DNA from: Gp13-AA77 sp036521995
Lineage (GTDB): Bacteria; Acidobacteriota; Terriglobia; UBA7540
DNA length: 64,000 nt
Reading direction: 5' to 3'
NCBI GenBank assembly: GCA_036521995.1
Contig: DATDGR010000179.1
Span: 7,725-71,724, forward strand
The notes beneath the pieces are model-generated. The model did no database searches. It was not told where the DNA came from and saw only the letters and a program-made list of their open reading frames with translations. Positions 36,882 to 46,146 of this stretch are shown one piece after another (positions within the stretch are counted from its first letter, which is position 1; each line of letters starts with the position of its first letter). The position numbers and the translations under genes are program-made.

Positions 36882-37661
36882 CTAGAGAACCCGCGCTTCG
36901 TTCTTTAGCTTGTCCACCAGCTTGGCGGCGATCTCCTTACCGCTGCCCTCGAAAAATTCCGTCTTGGAGCGCTTCTCCGGCACATAGACGCGCGTGATCT
37001 TCTGTTGCGGCGCGAGATCCCCCGCCGTCAGGCCGAGGTCCGCCAGGCCCACCTTGCGAATGGGCTTGGTCTTAGCTGACATGATGCCCTTCAAGGTGGC
37101 GTAGCGCGGTTTGTTGATGCCGGACTGGATGGTGAGCAGGGCAGGGAGCGGCATTTCGATCCACTGGAACCAGCCCGCCTCCAGCTCGCGCTTCACTTTG
37201 ATCGACCCGCCCTGCACCTCGATTTGCATGATGATGGTGGAGTGCGGCAGGCCCATGAGCTCGGCCATGATCACTCCCGTTTGGGCGAACCCAAAATCCT
37301 CCGACTGAAGGCCGGTAACGACCAGGTCGGGCTTCTCCGCTTCGAGCGCGCGGGCCATCACCCGCGCCGTTCCGAAAGCGTCGAGACCGGCGAAGGCTGG
37401 GTCATCGAGGTGCAGGGCACGGTCTGCGCCTTTTGCCAGCGCCTCCTTAATAGCTTGCTGAGCGCGCGCCGGCCCGAGCGAACAGACCACCACCTCTCCA
37501 CCTTGAGCCTCCTTCAGGCGCAACGCTTCTTCGAGCGCGAAAATATCAGGCTCGTTAACTTCGAAGCTGATGTCGCTCTCTTGGATCCAGGTGCCGGCGG
37601 GGTTCAGCCGAAGCAGAGAATCACGAGCGGGAACTTGCTTGAGGCAGGCGACGATTTTCAT
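36882..37661 (-). CDS. etfB: electron transfer flavoprotein beta subunit
   Basis: A 259-residue AMP/FAD-contacting subunit. Features are MKIVACLKQVPARDSLLRLN, NEPDIFALEEALRLKEAQGG and VVCSLGPARAQQAIKEALAK. VVTGLQSEDFGFAQTGVIMA is the AMP-binding region, and the recognition loop lies around LPHSTIIMQIEVQGGSIKVK, which contacts acyl-CoA dehydrogenases. Co-directional with etfA (25 bases downstream) and with fabF, from which an inverted repeat in a 113-base gap separates it. Confidence 0.93.
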   Translation of the reverse strand: MKIVACLKQVPARDSLLRLNPAGTWIQESDISFEVNEPDIFALEEALRLKEAQGGEVVVCSLGPARAQQAIKEALAKGADRALHLDDPAFAGLDAFGTARVMARALEAEKPDLVVTGLQSEDFGFAQTGVIMAELMGLPHSTIIMQIEVQGGSIKVKRELEAGWFQWIEMPLPALLTIQSGINKPRYATLKGIMSAKTKPIRKVGLADLGLTAGDLAPQQKITRVYVPEKRSKTEFFEGSGKEIAAKLVDKLKNEARVL

Positions 37662-37687
37662 AAGAAGCCGGTTGGCAGTCAGCGGTT

Positions 37688-37769
37688 GCGGTCGGCAGTG
37701 GTTCCTCCAGTCACCTCTCGGCGAACTTTTCAGGGTGCGCGATCCGCAATCACAATGACTGCCGACCGC
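37688..37769. repeat. 12-bp perfect inverted repeat in fabF-etfB gap
   Basis: GCGGTCGGCAGT (37688-37699) and ACTGCCGACCGC (37758-37769) are exact reverse complements with 58 bases between. A degenerate copy (GGTTGGCAGTCAGCGGT) precedes the left arm. Their RNA could fold between the two genes and set etf expression relative to fabF, or this may be a mobile palindrome. Confidence 0.65.
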
Positions 37770-37774
37770 CTACC

Positions 37775-39016
37775 CTACCCCTCGTACCTCTTAAACAGCA
37801 GCGCCGCGTTCGTGCCGCCGAATCCGAACGAATTCGACAGCACATACTCGAACGAGCCCTGGCGCGCCTGGTTGGGAACGTAATCGAGGTCGCAGTCAGG
37901 GTCGGGGTTCTCGTAATTGATCGTGGGAGGGATCCACTGGTCGCGCAACGCCAGGCCTGAAAAACCGGCCTCCAAACCTCCGGCGCCGCCGAGCAGGTGC
38001 CCGGTCATCGACTTCGTGGAGCTGACCGGAATCCTGGCGGCATGCTCGCCGAACACCTTCTTGATGCCCAGCGTTTCAAAGCGATCGTTATAGGGCGTGG
38101 AGGTGCCGTGGGCGTTGATGTAGCCCACCTGCTCGGGCATTACCTTGGCGTCGGCCAGGGCATTCTGCATCACGCGCGCCTGTCCGCTGGCGCTTTCGTC
38201 GGGAGCGGTGATGTGGTAGGCGTCCCCCGACATACCATAGCCCACCAGCTCCGCCACAATGGGCGCTCCGCGCCTCAAAGCCAGGCCCAGCTCTTCGAGA
38301 ATCAGAATGCCAGAACCTTCCCCGATCACGAAACCGTCGCGGTCGCGGTCGAACGGCCGGCAGGCCTTTTCCGGCTCCTGGTTTCGGGTGGAGAGCGCCC
38401 GCATGGCGGCAAAGCCTCCAACTCCCATGGGAGTGATGGCCGCCTCGGCGCCGCCGCAGATCATCACGTCGGCGTCGCAGCGGGAGATGAGCCGGAAAGA
38501 GTCGCCCACGGCGTGAGCGCTCGCGGAGCAGGCGGTGGCGGTGGCGGAGTTCGGGCCGCGCGCGCCCCAGCGGATGGAGACAAAGCCGGAAGCCAGATTC
38601 ACGATGGTGGCCGGGATGAAGAAAGGCGAAATGCGGCGCGGACCGCCCTCCATCAGCGCCGTGTGCTCGCGCTCGATCATATCGAATCCGCCGATCCCGG
38701 AGCCGATGAAGACGCCCGTCCGCGGCGCGATCTCGGGCGTGATCTCGAGACCCGACTCCTTCATGGCGAACTCGGTGGCGGCCAGGGCGAACTGGATGAA
38801 CCGTCCCATCTTCTTCAGTTCCTTTTTTTCCACGAACTGAAGAGGATCGAACCCTTTCACCTCGGCGGCGAAGGTGGTGGAGTAGCCTGTGGTGTCGAAG
38901 CGGGTGATGGGGCCAGCACCGCTGCGTCCGGCCAGCAGATTCTTCCAGGTTTCTTCCGTGCCGACACCTACCGGGCTCACCAAGCCCACGCCGGTGACGA
39001 CAACTCTTCGCGCCAA
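37775..39016 (-). CDS. fabF: 3-oxoacyl-ACP synthase II (KAS II)
   Basis: A 413-residue condensing enzyme of fatty acid elongation. The catalytic triad is Cys near 165 (TACSASAHAVGDS), His near 305 (NAHGTSTPYND) and His near 340 (STKSMTGHLLGGAGG). The N-terminus MARRVVVTGVGLVSPVG and the C-terminal SFGFGGTNAALLF are typical. Translation starts at a TTG (39016) behind GGAGGAG, a strong ribosome site. The gene follows acpP by 30 bases, the usual acpP-fabF order. Confidence 0.95.
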   Translation of the reverse strand: MARRVVVTGVGLVSPVGVGTEETWKNLLAGRSGAGPITRFDTTGYSTTFAAEVKGFDPLQFVEKKELKKMGRFIQFALAATEFAMKESGLEITPEIAPRTGVFIGSGIGGFDMIEREHTALMEGGPRRISPFFIPATIVNLASGFVSIRWGARGPNSATATACSASAHAVGDSFRLISRCDADVMICGGAEAAITPMGVGGFAAMRALSTRNQEPEKACRPFDRDRDGFVIGEGSGILILEELGLALRRGAPIVAELVGYGMSGDAYHITAPDESASGQARVMQNALADAKVMPEQVGYINAHGTSTPYNDRFETLGIKKVFGEHAARIPVSSTKSMTGHLLGGAGGLEAGFSGLALRDQWIPPTINYENPDPDCDLDYVPNQARQGSFEYVLSNSFGFGGTNAALLFKRYEG

Positions 39017-39046
39017 GTGCTCCTCCTTGCTTCGGCCCTGCGCGTC

Positions 39047-39292
39047 TCAGTTTTTGGATGGCTTGGCGTGGGACTGGATGTAATCGATGGCGTCCTTCAC
39101 GGTCAGAATCTTCTCGGCTTCCTCGTCGGGAATCTCGATCTCAAAGGTCTCTTCAAACGTCATCACCAGCTCAACGATGTCGAGCGAATCGGCGCCGAGA
39201 TCATCCACGAAATGAGCCGTGGGCGTTACCTCCGATTCCTCAACTCCGAGCTGCTCTACGATAATCTGCTTGACCTTCTCCTCAATCGAAGG
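39047..39292 (-). CDS. acpP: acyl carrier protein
   Basis: An 81-residue acidic four-helix protein. The phosphopantetheine site is the serine of [15 protein letters not shown] (residue near 39). The helix pattern [20 protein letters not shown] and [20 protein letters not shown] is normal. The ATG at 39292 is chosen because GGAGGAGG lies eight bases upstream; the open frame to 39328 adds residues not seen in the family. It sits between fabG and fabF. Confidence 0.96.
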   Translation of the reverse strand, partial: PSIEEKVKQIIVEQLGVEESEVTPTAHFVDDLGADSLDIVELVMTFEETFEIEIPDEEAEKILTVKDAIDYIQSHAKPSKN

Positions 39293-39410
39293 CATCAGGG
39301 CCTCCTCCACTTTCTTTAAGATGGCCAATCATCATAACATCAGAAGCCGGAAGACAGGAGTAAGAATCCAGAACCCCCCCCGAGCGGCATTCTTCCTGTT
39401 TTCGGCCTTC

Positions 39411-40157
39411 TCAGGCCATGAACATCCCGCCATTTACGTTCAAGACGTGTCCGGTAATGTAGGCGGCTTCGTCCGAAGCCAGGAACCGCACCGCCAACGC
39501 CACCTCCCGATCCGTTCCCATGCGGCCCAGCGGCACCAGGCTCAGGATCTTCTGCCGGACCTCTTCCGGCAGCGCCTGGGTCATGGCCGTGTCGACAAAG
39601 CCCGGGGCCACAGCGTTCACCGTAATGCTGCGGCTGGCCACTTCAGCCGCCACCGCTTTGGTAAGGCCGATCAGCCCGGCCTTGGAGGCGATGTAATTCG
39701 CCTGGCCGGGATTACCCGTCTGCGCCACCACCGAAGTTATATTGATGATCCGCCCCGCCCGCCGGCGCACCATGCCCGGTAGCACGAGCCTGATGCAGTT
39801 ATAGGCTCCATCCAGGTTCGTGCGGAAAACCGCTTCCCAGTCGGGCGGTTTCATCCGCAGGATCAAGTTGTCTCGGGTGATGCCGGCGTTGTTGACCAGG
39901 ATGTCGATTTTACCCCAGGCTTCCTGGACCTGCCCGATCGCGTCCCGTACCGAGCCGGCACTGGCCACATCGAGAGCCACCGGCAGAGCCTTGTGACCGA
40001 GGGCCTCGATCTCCCGGGCAACGGCTCCTAGTTTTTCGAGGTTGCGGGCGCCAAGCGCCACGTCGGCCCCGGCCTCCGCCAGCACCAAGGCACAGGCGCG
40101 CCCGATCCCCTGAGAGGCACCAGTCACCAAGGCCACGCGGCCCTCAAGACTCGACAT
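39411..40157 (-). CDS. fabG: 3-oxoacyl-ACP reductase
   Basis: A 248-residue short-chain dehydrogenase/reductase. The cofactor motif is TGASQGIG (residues 12-19), NNAG is at 89-92, and the catalytic residues are Asn114, Ser142, Tyr155 and Lys159 (YIASK). The end VTGHVLNVNGGM-like ITGHVLNVNGGMFMA matches FabG. AGAGGG precedes the ATG. It is the first gene of fabG-acpP-fabF-etfB-etfA; plsX and fabD, often upstream, are not here. Confidence 0.94.
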   Translation of the reverse strand: MSSLEGRVALVTGASQGIGRACALVLAEAGADVALGARNLEKLGAVAREIEALGHKALPVALDVASAGSVRDAIGQVQEAWGKIDILVNNAGITRDNLILRMKPPDWEAVFRTNLDGAYNCIRLVLPGMVRRRAGRIINITSVVAQTGNPGQANYIASKAGLIGLTKAVAAEVASRSITVNAVAPGFVDTAMTQALPEEVRQKILSLVPLGRMGTDREVALAVRFLASDEAAYITGHVLNVNGGMFMA

Positions 40158-40667
40158 CAGGCCCTCTGAGGCTCATCTCCGGCCTCACGCAGCCGACCTC
40201 TGTGGCCGCTCGCTCTTGAATTCGTGAGATCTTGTTCCCCGTGGTCGATCTGTCACTCTCACCCGCCGCGAACACGGTCATGAGGATCCGTTCGCGGCCG
40301 CTCCACTTTCCCTGCGCGGCCCCTTTTCCAAGACTGCTCGCTGAACGGCGGAAGAGGCTCAGAAACAACAAAGGCAATTCCGATTCATGCTATCGGCGTG
40401 GCCAGAGCGTGTCAAGGCGAGTACTTAGTCGAATGGGCTCAGGCTGGTGATGCGTTTAACCAAACCTGGAGCGATCGAGCCAAGGCAGCTGAGCAGGGTA
40501 AGGTCAAATTCTCTGGTGATGCTCCTCTTAACGTCTACGCCCAATAGCCGGGAGGTCCGGGGCACAAAAGGCTCAGGCGACGGTAAGAGGGCTAAGAGGG
40601 ATTCAACGAGATTTTGGATCGTCGCGCTTAGGCGCGATTTTGGGCGAGCGAGGGTGAGGGAGAGTTG

Positions 40668-40695
40668 TTGACAGCCACCGAGCCGTTGATATACT
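40668..40695 (+). promoter_or_regulatory. promoter P1 of the ACIII-oxidase operon
   Basis: TTGACA (40668-40673), 16-base spacer, TATACT (40690-40695): a near-ideal sigma70-type promoter upstream of actA. Consensus-based. Confidence 0.65.
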
Positions 40696-40740
40696 GCCGA
40701 TTACAGCGTGCGCTTCCAAAATTTTTTTGCACGCATTTGG

Positions 40741-40769
40741 TTGACAGGTCGAGTGCGACACCATAACAT
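40741..40769 (+). promoter_or_regulatory. possible second promoter P2 of the ACIII-oxidase operon
   Basis: TTGACA (40741-40746), 17-base spacer, TAACAT (40764-40769), about 170 bases before the actA ATG. Weaker -10 than P1. Confidence 0.45.
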
Positions 40770-40943
40770 TTCTGATTCGAAGGCCAGCGCCTGTTGTTTT
40801 CAGCGGACGACCTGAAGGCAAGACCCTGAAGGAAGACAATCACCGGACCCGCCCCAAGGCCCGGCGGAGTGGCCCGAGACGTGGGCCGGCCGAGTCCAAA
40901 AAGGCAGCGAGACGCGACGTTTCCCGATCTTGAAGGCTGACGG

Positions 40944-41594
40944 ATGCCCCAGATTTTTCATCACAGCATGAACACGATCTCCCGCGTGAGCATTGTGGCG
41001 GGGGTACTGCTCGTGGGGGGCCTCGGGTACCTAGCTTGGGCGGTGAACGAGTCGCCCTACTATACGAACGCCAAGCTGCCCCTTGAGCAGCCCGTGCTCT
41101 TCAGCCACAAGCACCATACGATGGACGACGGCATCGACTGCCGGTACTGCCACACTTCGGTGGAGAAGTCCTCCTTCGCCGGGCTACCGCCCACCGAAAC
41201 CTGCATGACCTGCCATTCCCAGATCTGGACCAACGCCGAGATGCTCGAGCCGGTACGGGCGAGCTACGCCACCGGACAGTCGCTCGAGTGGGCGCGTGTC
41301 AACGCGCTGCCCGACTTCGTCTACTTCAATCACAGCATCCACGTGGCCAAGGGAATCGGCTGCACCACCTGCCACGGGCAACTGGGCGAGATGCCGGTCA
41401 CGTGGAAGGAGAATACGCTCTACATGCGATGGTGTATCGACTGCCACAAGCATCCGGAGCGATTCGTGCGCCGGCGCCAGGACGTGTTCAAGCCGGTTTA
41501 CGAGCCACCGGCGAATCAGCTTGCTATGGGAAAGCAGCTTGTGAAGGAATACAGGATCAAGAGCTACACCAATTGCGACACGTGTCACCGCTAG
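40944..41594 (+). CDS. actA: alternative complex III subunit ActA, pentaheme cytochrome c
   Basis: A 216-residue membrane-anchored cytochrome with one N-terminal helix (about 14-34) and five CXXCH sites: CRYCH at 66, CMTCH at 87, CTTCH at 140, CIDCH at 164 and CDTCH at 211. Five hemes and this spacing are the mark of ActA, which carries electrons from the ActB iron-sulphur chain within the quinol:electron acceptor oxidoreductase. Extra histidines (FSHKHHTM, FNHSIHVAKG) supply distal ligands. It is the first gene of the operon and ends 19 bases before actB. Confidence 0.93.
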   Translation: MPQIFHHSMNTISRVSIVAGVLLVGGLGYLAWAVNESPYYTNAKLPLEQPVLFSHKHHTMDDGIDCRYCHTSVEKSSFAGLPPTETCMTCHSQIWTNAEMLEPVRASYATGQSLEWARVNALPDFVYFNHSIHVAKGIGCTTCHGQLGEMPVTWKENTLYMRWCIDCHKHPERFVRRRQDVFKPVYEPPANQLAMGKQLVKEYRIKSYTNCDTCHR

Positions 41595-41613
41595 GGGCAG
41601 GTAGCCGAAATCG

Positions 41614-44600
41614 ATGCCGAATCCGATGACCGATTCGAAGGATGACTTGAAAGCTTCGGAGCTGGTTCAGATTCAGCTGCCGTCTGACTCCGCGAACCCT
41701 CACCCGCCGCGCTTTTGGCGCAGCCTCGATGAGCTCAACAACGGCGCCGCCTACCAGAAGGGTCTGGCGCATGAGTTTCCGGAAGGAAGATTTCCGAAGA
41801 CCAGCGGACAGGGCGGACTGAATCGTCGTGACCTGCTGAAGGTGATGGGCGCGTCAGCCGGCCTGGCGGGCTTGACGGCCTGCACCAAGTTGCCGCCGGA
41901 GAAGATTGTTCCCTACGTGCGCCAGCCGGAAGAGTTTGTTCCCGGCATTCCGCTTTTCTATGCCACGGCCATGCCGCTCGGTGGAATCGGGCGCGGTGTG
42001 CTGGTTGAAAGTCACATGGGGCGCCCGACCAAAGTGGAAGGGAATCCCGATCACCCCGGCAGTCTGGGCGGGGCGGACGTCTTCGGGCAGGCGTCCGTGC
42101 TGACCCTGTACGACCCGGACCGGTCGCAGGTCCCAATTCATTTCGGCCATCTTGCCAGTTGGGACGGATTCATCGCCGACTTCGGTGACCACCTGGCGAG
42201 CGAGTCATCCACGGGTGGGGCGGGACTGCGCATTCTGACGGGCAGCATCACTTCCCCGACCCTGGCCGACCAGATCAAGTCCGTGCTCAGTCAATTTCCG
42301 TCGGCTGGCTGGCATCAATACGAGCCTTGCGGGCGCGACAATGCGCGCGAAGGGGCGAAGCTGGCCTTCGGGCAGTACGTCAACACGATCTACCGGCTCG
42401 ACAAAGCCGATGTGATCCTGAGCTTGGACTCCGACTTTCTTTTTGCGGAGCCGGGCGGCTTGCGCTACGCGCGCGACTTCGCCGGTCGCCGCCGCATGGT
42501 TGACCCTTCCGGTACCACCAACCGGCTCTACGTACTGGAAAGTACGCCCTCGATCACGGGGTCGCTAGCGGACCATCGGGTGCCGATCCGGTCGAGCGAC
42601 ATCCAGGCCGTAGCCCGAGCCGCAGCGCAGGGCCTCGGCGTGCCCTCCGGCAGCGACGCAGCTCTACCCGCTGGCATGTCCGCGGACTGGGTTGCGGCGC
42701 TGGTGCACGACCTCCAGGCCCATCGCGCTTCCAGCCTGGTGGTGGCCGGGGAACAGCAACCGCCTTCCGTGCATGCGCTCGCCCATGCCATTAATCACGC
42801 TCTCGGTAACGTTGGTGTCACGGTGATCTACACCGACCCGGTGGAGGCGAACGCGACGGACGAGATCAAGTCGCTGAAGGACCTCGTGGCCGACATGGAC
42901 GGGGGCCGCGTGCGGACGCTGCTGATGATCGGAGTCAATCCAGCTTACAACGCGCCCGCCGACGTGCCCTTCGTGGCCGCCATCCAGAAGGTGGATTTCC
43001 GGGTCCATCTCGGGCTTCATCAAGACGAGACGGCCGAGGTGTGTCACTGGCATGTTCCAGAGACGCACTACCTTGAGGCGTGGGGCGACGTCCGCAACTA
43101 CGATGGGAGCGCCAGCATCATCCAGCCGCTGATTGCGCCGCTGTATGGCGGCAAGAGCGCTCACGAGATGATGGCCGTGCTCCAGGGCCAGACCAATCTC
43201 TCCACCCATGATCTGGTTCGCGGCTACTGGCAGCGTCAAGCTGAGGCGGGACACCTGGCTCCGGCGGCCGCTTCCAACTTCGAGACTTTCTGGGAGACTT
43301 CCCTCAACAACGGATGGATCGAAGGCACGACGCTGGCGGTGAAGCAGGTGACGGCGAACGCCAGTGCGGGCGCGGCGACGACTGCGGCCGAGTCCAATGC
43401 GCAGGGTCTCGAGATCGTGTTCCGGCCTGATCCTTCTGTCTGGGACGGCAGCTTTGCCAATAATGCCTGGCTTCAGGAGCTGCCACGGCCTTTCAGCAAG
43501 CTAACCTGGGATAACACGCTGCTGGTGAGCCCAGCCACGGCGGCGCGGCTTGGACTGCAGCGCGAAGATGTAGTGAAGATCGTTTTGGAGGGCCACGAAG
43601 TCGAGGCCCCGGTCCTGATTCTTCCCGGGCAAGCGGCGAACTCAGTCGCTTTGCATCTCGGCTATGGACGCAGGCGGGCCGGTGGCGTGGGCACGGGTGT
43701 GGGCGTGAATGCCTACGCCATCCGCACCTCGGACGCTCCGTGGATCGCCGCCGGCGCGACTCTCACCAAGACCGGCGACAAGCATCACCTGGTGACGACC
43801 CAGAACCATCACCTCATCGACCAGAACGGTCAGAAAGTGGAAGAAGAGAGCGAGGCCGCTTTCGACCGGCACGTGATCCGCGTGGCCACCGTGGAAGAAT
43901 ACGGGAGAGACCCCAACTTTGCGGCCGACCCGCCGGAGGAAACCACCGCAGCGCCCTCCATGTACCCCAAGGTCGACTACAGCCAAGGTTATTCCTGGGG
44001 CATGTCGGTCGACTTGAACACTTGCATCGGCTGTAACGCCTGCGTGGTGGCCTGTTACGCTGAGAACAACATCGCGGTAGTGGGCAAGGAAGAGGTGGAC
44101 AACGGTCGCGACATGCAGTGGATCCGCGTCGATACCTACTTCCGGGGCGACCTCGACAACCCCGAAGCGTACAACGAGGTGATGCTGTGCCAGCATTGTG
44201 AGAATGCACCCTGCGAATACGTCTGCCCGGTCGGAGCCACGGTCCACAGCCCAGAAGGGCTGAACCTGATGGTTTATAACCGCTGCGTGGGCACGCGCTA
44301 CTGTTCCAACAACTGCCCCTATAAGGTACGGCGCTTCAACTTCAAACTCTACTCGGATTGGGACACGCCGAGTCTCTACCCGCTGCGGAACCCGGATGTC
44401 ACGGTACGCAGCCGCGGCGTGATGGAAAAGTGTACTTACTGTGTGCAGCGCATCATGGAAGCCAAGATTGTGGCTGAGCGTGAGGATCGCACCTTGCGTG
44501 ACGGCGAGATTCAGACAGCCTGCCAGCAGACTTGCCCTACCCAGGCCATCGTGTTCGGCAACATCAACGATCCGGAGAGCCGAGTCTCAAAACTGAAGGC

Positions 44601-44700
44601 GCAGTCGCGGGATTATGGTCTGTTGCGTGACCTGAACGTCCGGCCAAGAACCACCTACCTGGCGCGGCTGACCAACCCCAATGTGGAGATCAAGGGATAG
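41614..44700 (+). CDS. actB: alternative complex III subunit ActB, molybdopterin-like/Fe-S protein
   Basis: A 1028-residue periplasmic protein with a Tat signal set unusually far in (NRRDLLKVMGASAGLAGLTA, Arg71-Arg72), as in other ActB proteins. Residues about 90-750 resemble molybdopterin oxidoreductases, but ActB is known to lack the cofactor. Residues about 780-1028 are a ferredoxin-like part with cysteine groups CIGCNACVVACYAEN, CQHCENAPCEYVCPVGA, CVGTRYCSNNCPYKV, and CTYCVQRI with CQQTCPTQAI, enough for three 4Fe-4S and one 3Fe-4S cluster. It receives electrons near the quinol site and passes them to ActA/ActE. actC starts four bases after its stop. Confidence 0.94.
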   Translation: MPNPMTDSKDDLKASELVQIQLPSDSANPHPPRFWRSLDELNNGAAYQKGLAHEFPEGRFPKTSGQGGLNRRDLLKVMGASAGLAGLTACTKLPPEKIVPYVRQPEEFVPGIPLFYATAMPLGGIGRGVLVESHMGRPTKVEGNPDHPGSLGGADVFGQASVLTLYDPDRSQVPIHFGHLASWDGFIADFGDHLASESSTGGAGLRILTGSITSPTLADQIKSVLSQFPSAGWHQYEPCGRDNAREGAKLAFGQYVNTIYRLDKADVILSLDSDFLFAEPGGLRYARDFAGRRRMVDPSGTTNRLYVLESTPSITGSLADHRVPIRSSDIQAVARAAAQGLGVPSGSDAALPAGMSADWVAALVHDLQAHRASSLVVAGEQQPPSVHALAHAINHALGNVGVTVIYTDPVEANATDEIKSLKDLVADMDGGRVRTLLMIGVNPAYNAPADVPFVAAIQKVDFRVHLGLHQDETAEVCHWHVPETHYLEAWGDVRNYDGSASIIQPLIAPLYGGKSAHEMMAVLQGQTNLSTHDLVRGYWQRQAEAGHLAPAAASNFETFWETSLNNGWIEGTTLAVKQVTANASAGAATTAAESNAQGLEIVFRPDPSVWDGSFANNAWLQELPRPFSKLTWDNTLLVSPATAARLGLQREDVVKIVLEGHEVEAPVLILPGQAANSVALHLGYGRRRAGGVGTGVGVNAYAIRTSDAPWIAAGATLTKTGDKHHLVTTQNHHLIDQNGQKVEEESEAAFDRHVIRVATVEEYGRDPNFAADPPEETTAAPSMYPKVDYSQGYSWGMSVDLNTCIGCNACVVACYAENNIAVVGKEEVDNGRDMQWIRVDTYFRGDLDNPEAYNEVMLCQHCENAPCEYVCPVGATVHSPEGLNLMVYNRCVGTRYCSNNCPYKVRRFNFKLYSDWDTPSLYPLRNPDVTVRSRGVMEKCTYCVQRIMEAKIVAEREDRTLRDGEIQTACQQTCPTQAIVFGNINDPESRVSKLKAQSRDYGLLRDLNVRPRTTYLARLTNPNVEIKG

Positions 44701-44703
44701 CCG

Positions 44704-46098
44704 ATGGATCCGGTCGAAACCAACAATTTAACGGCCGTGGTCGAGACCGACGAAGTCATTGCGCCGGGGCAAACCTACCGGTCTGTCAGCGACCGTGTCA
44801 GCGACATGGTGCTGGAGTGGCCGATCGGTTACCGCTGGGCGGCCGGCTTGCTGCTGGCCCTCGCGCTCCTGTTTGTCTTGAACCTGGCGCTGGGCGTGGT
44901 CTTCACGATCGGCGTCGGGGTGTGGGGCATCAACATTCCAGTGGGGTGGGCCTTCGCCATCACCAATTTCGTCTGGTGGATCGGAATCGGACACGCTGGA
45001 ACGTTGATCTCCGCCTTTTTGTTGTTGATGCGCCAGCAGTGGCGCACCTCGATCAACCGGTTTGCGGAAGCCATGACGATTTTCGCCGTGGCTTGCGCCG
45101 GCATGTTTCCACTCGCCCATATGGGCCGTCCCTGGCTGTTTTACTGGCTGCTGCCCTATCCCGACACCATGGGGACCTGGCCCCAGTTTCGCAGCCCCTT
45201 GGTGTGGGACGTCTTTGCGGTATCAACTTACCTCACTGTTTCGCTCATCTTCTGGTATGTCGGGCTGCTTCCGGATCTGGCGACGCTGCGCGACCGCGCC
45301 AAGAAACGGATCACTAAGATCATTTACGGCATCGTGTCGCTCGGCTGGCGCGGGTCGGCCGTGCACTGGTCGCGCTATGAGATGTGCTCGCTCCTGCTCG
45401 CCGGCCTTTCCACGCCGCTGGTCGTTTCCGTGCACACCGTCGTGAGCTTCGACTTCACGATCGCCATCCTGCCTGGCTGGCACAGCACGATCTTCCCGCC
45501 CTACTTCGTCGCTGGCGCCATCTATTCCGGCTTCGCCATGGTGCTGACGCTGGCCATCCCGTTGCGCAAGTACTATCACCTGGAAGGCTTCGTTACCATG
45601 AAGCACCTCGACTTCATGGCCAAGGTCATGCTGGCCACCGGGCTCGTGGTGGCTTACAGCTACATCATGGAAGCCTTCATGTCCTTTTACAGCGGCAACC
45701 CGTACGAGCGCTACATGATGATGAACCGCATGACGGGACCTTACGCCAAGGTTTTCTGGACACTGATCGCTTGCAACCTGGTGGGTCCGCAAGTACTCTG
45801 GCTCCGCAGGTTCCGGCAGAGCGCGTGGCTCTTGTTCGGAGTGTCGTTGGTCGTCCAGACCGGCATGTGGCTAGAACGTTTCGTGATCATCGTTACCAGC
45901 CTCCATCGGGACTTTCTGCCTTCGAGTTGGGGTATGTTCTATCCCACCCGTTGGGATTACATGACTTTCCTCGGAACGCTCGGCCTGTTCTTTACCCTGT
46001 TCTACCTATTCATCCGCTTCCTGCCGATGATCGCCATTCACGAATTACGCGATCTGGTGCATAAGAAACAGGAAGAGTCGCATGCTGCCGTCCATTAG
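44704..46098 (+). CDS. actC: alternative complex III subunit ActC (NrfD-like)
   Basis: A 464-residue integral membrane protein with about ten helices, of the NrfD/PsrC family. ActC holds the menaquinol site and, in structural work on the family, a proposed proton path. Characteristic parts are ITNFVWWIGIGHAGTLISAF, PLAHMGRPWLFYWLLPYPDT and WHSTIFPPYFVAGAIYSGFA, then ERYMMMNRMTGPYAKVFW. The gene is packed between actB and actD. Confidence 0.94.
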   Translation: MDPVETNNLTAVVETDEVIAPGQTYRSVSDRVSDMVLEWPIGYRWAAGLLLALALLFVLNLALGVVFTIGVGVWGINIPVGWAFAITNFVWWIGIGHAGTLISAFLLLMRQQWRTSINRFAEAMTIFAVACAGMFPLAHMGRPWLFYWLLPYPDTMGTWPQFRSPLVWDVFAVSTYLTVSLIFWYVGLLPDLATLRDRAKKRITKIIYGIVSLGWRGSAVHWSRYEMCSLLLAGLSTPLVVSVHTVVSFDFTIAILPGWHSTIFPPYFVAGAIYSGFAMVLTLAIPLRKYYHLEGFVTMKHLDFMAKVMLATGLVVAYSYIMEAFMSFYSGNPYERYMMMNRMTGPYAKVFWTLIACNLVGPQVLWLRRFRQSAWLLFGVSLVVQTGMWLERFVIIVTSLHRDFLPSSWGMFYPTRWDYMTFLGTLGLFFTLFYLFIRFLPMIAIHELRDLVHKKQEESHAAVH

Positions 46099-46146
46099 AG
46101 GCGAATCGGAATTTGCTCGAGGGAAGCTGAAACCGCTGGTTTCAAG

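Larger units (their letters stand above)
40158..40943. other. divergent intergenic region with two promoters
   Basis: 786 bases between fabG and the respiratory operon with no gene I can support. The first half is ordinary GC-rich DNA. The second half holds two sigma70-like promoters aimed at actA (40668-40695 and 40741-40769) and a short inverted repeat GCGTGC/GCACGC flanking an A/T-rich loop (about 40706-40735) between them, a possible operator. The leader from the first promoter would be about 240 bases. Confidence 0.6.

Noticed and set aside
40603..40843. Small minus-strand open frames upstream of actA
   Set aside because: They run through the promoter region, have no conserved features, and arise from the frame being open by chance.
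41614..44700. A molybdenum-dependent dehydrogenase such as formate dehydrogenase or polysulphide reductase
   Set aside because: The gene order actA-F, the pentaheme partner and single-chain fusion of the molybdopterin-like and Fe-S parts identify ActB, which has no molybdenum cofactor.
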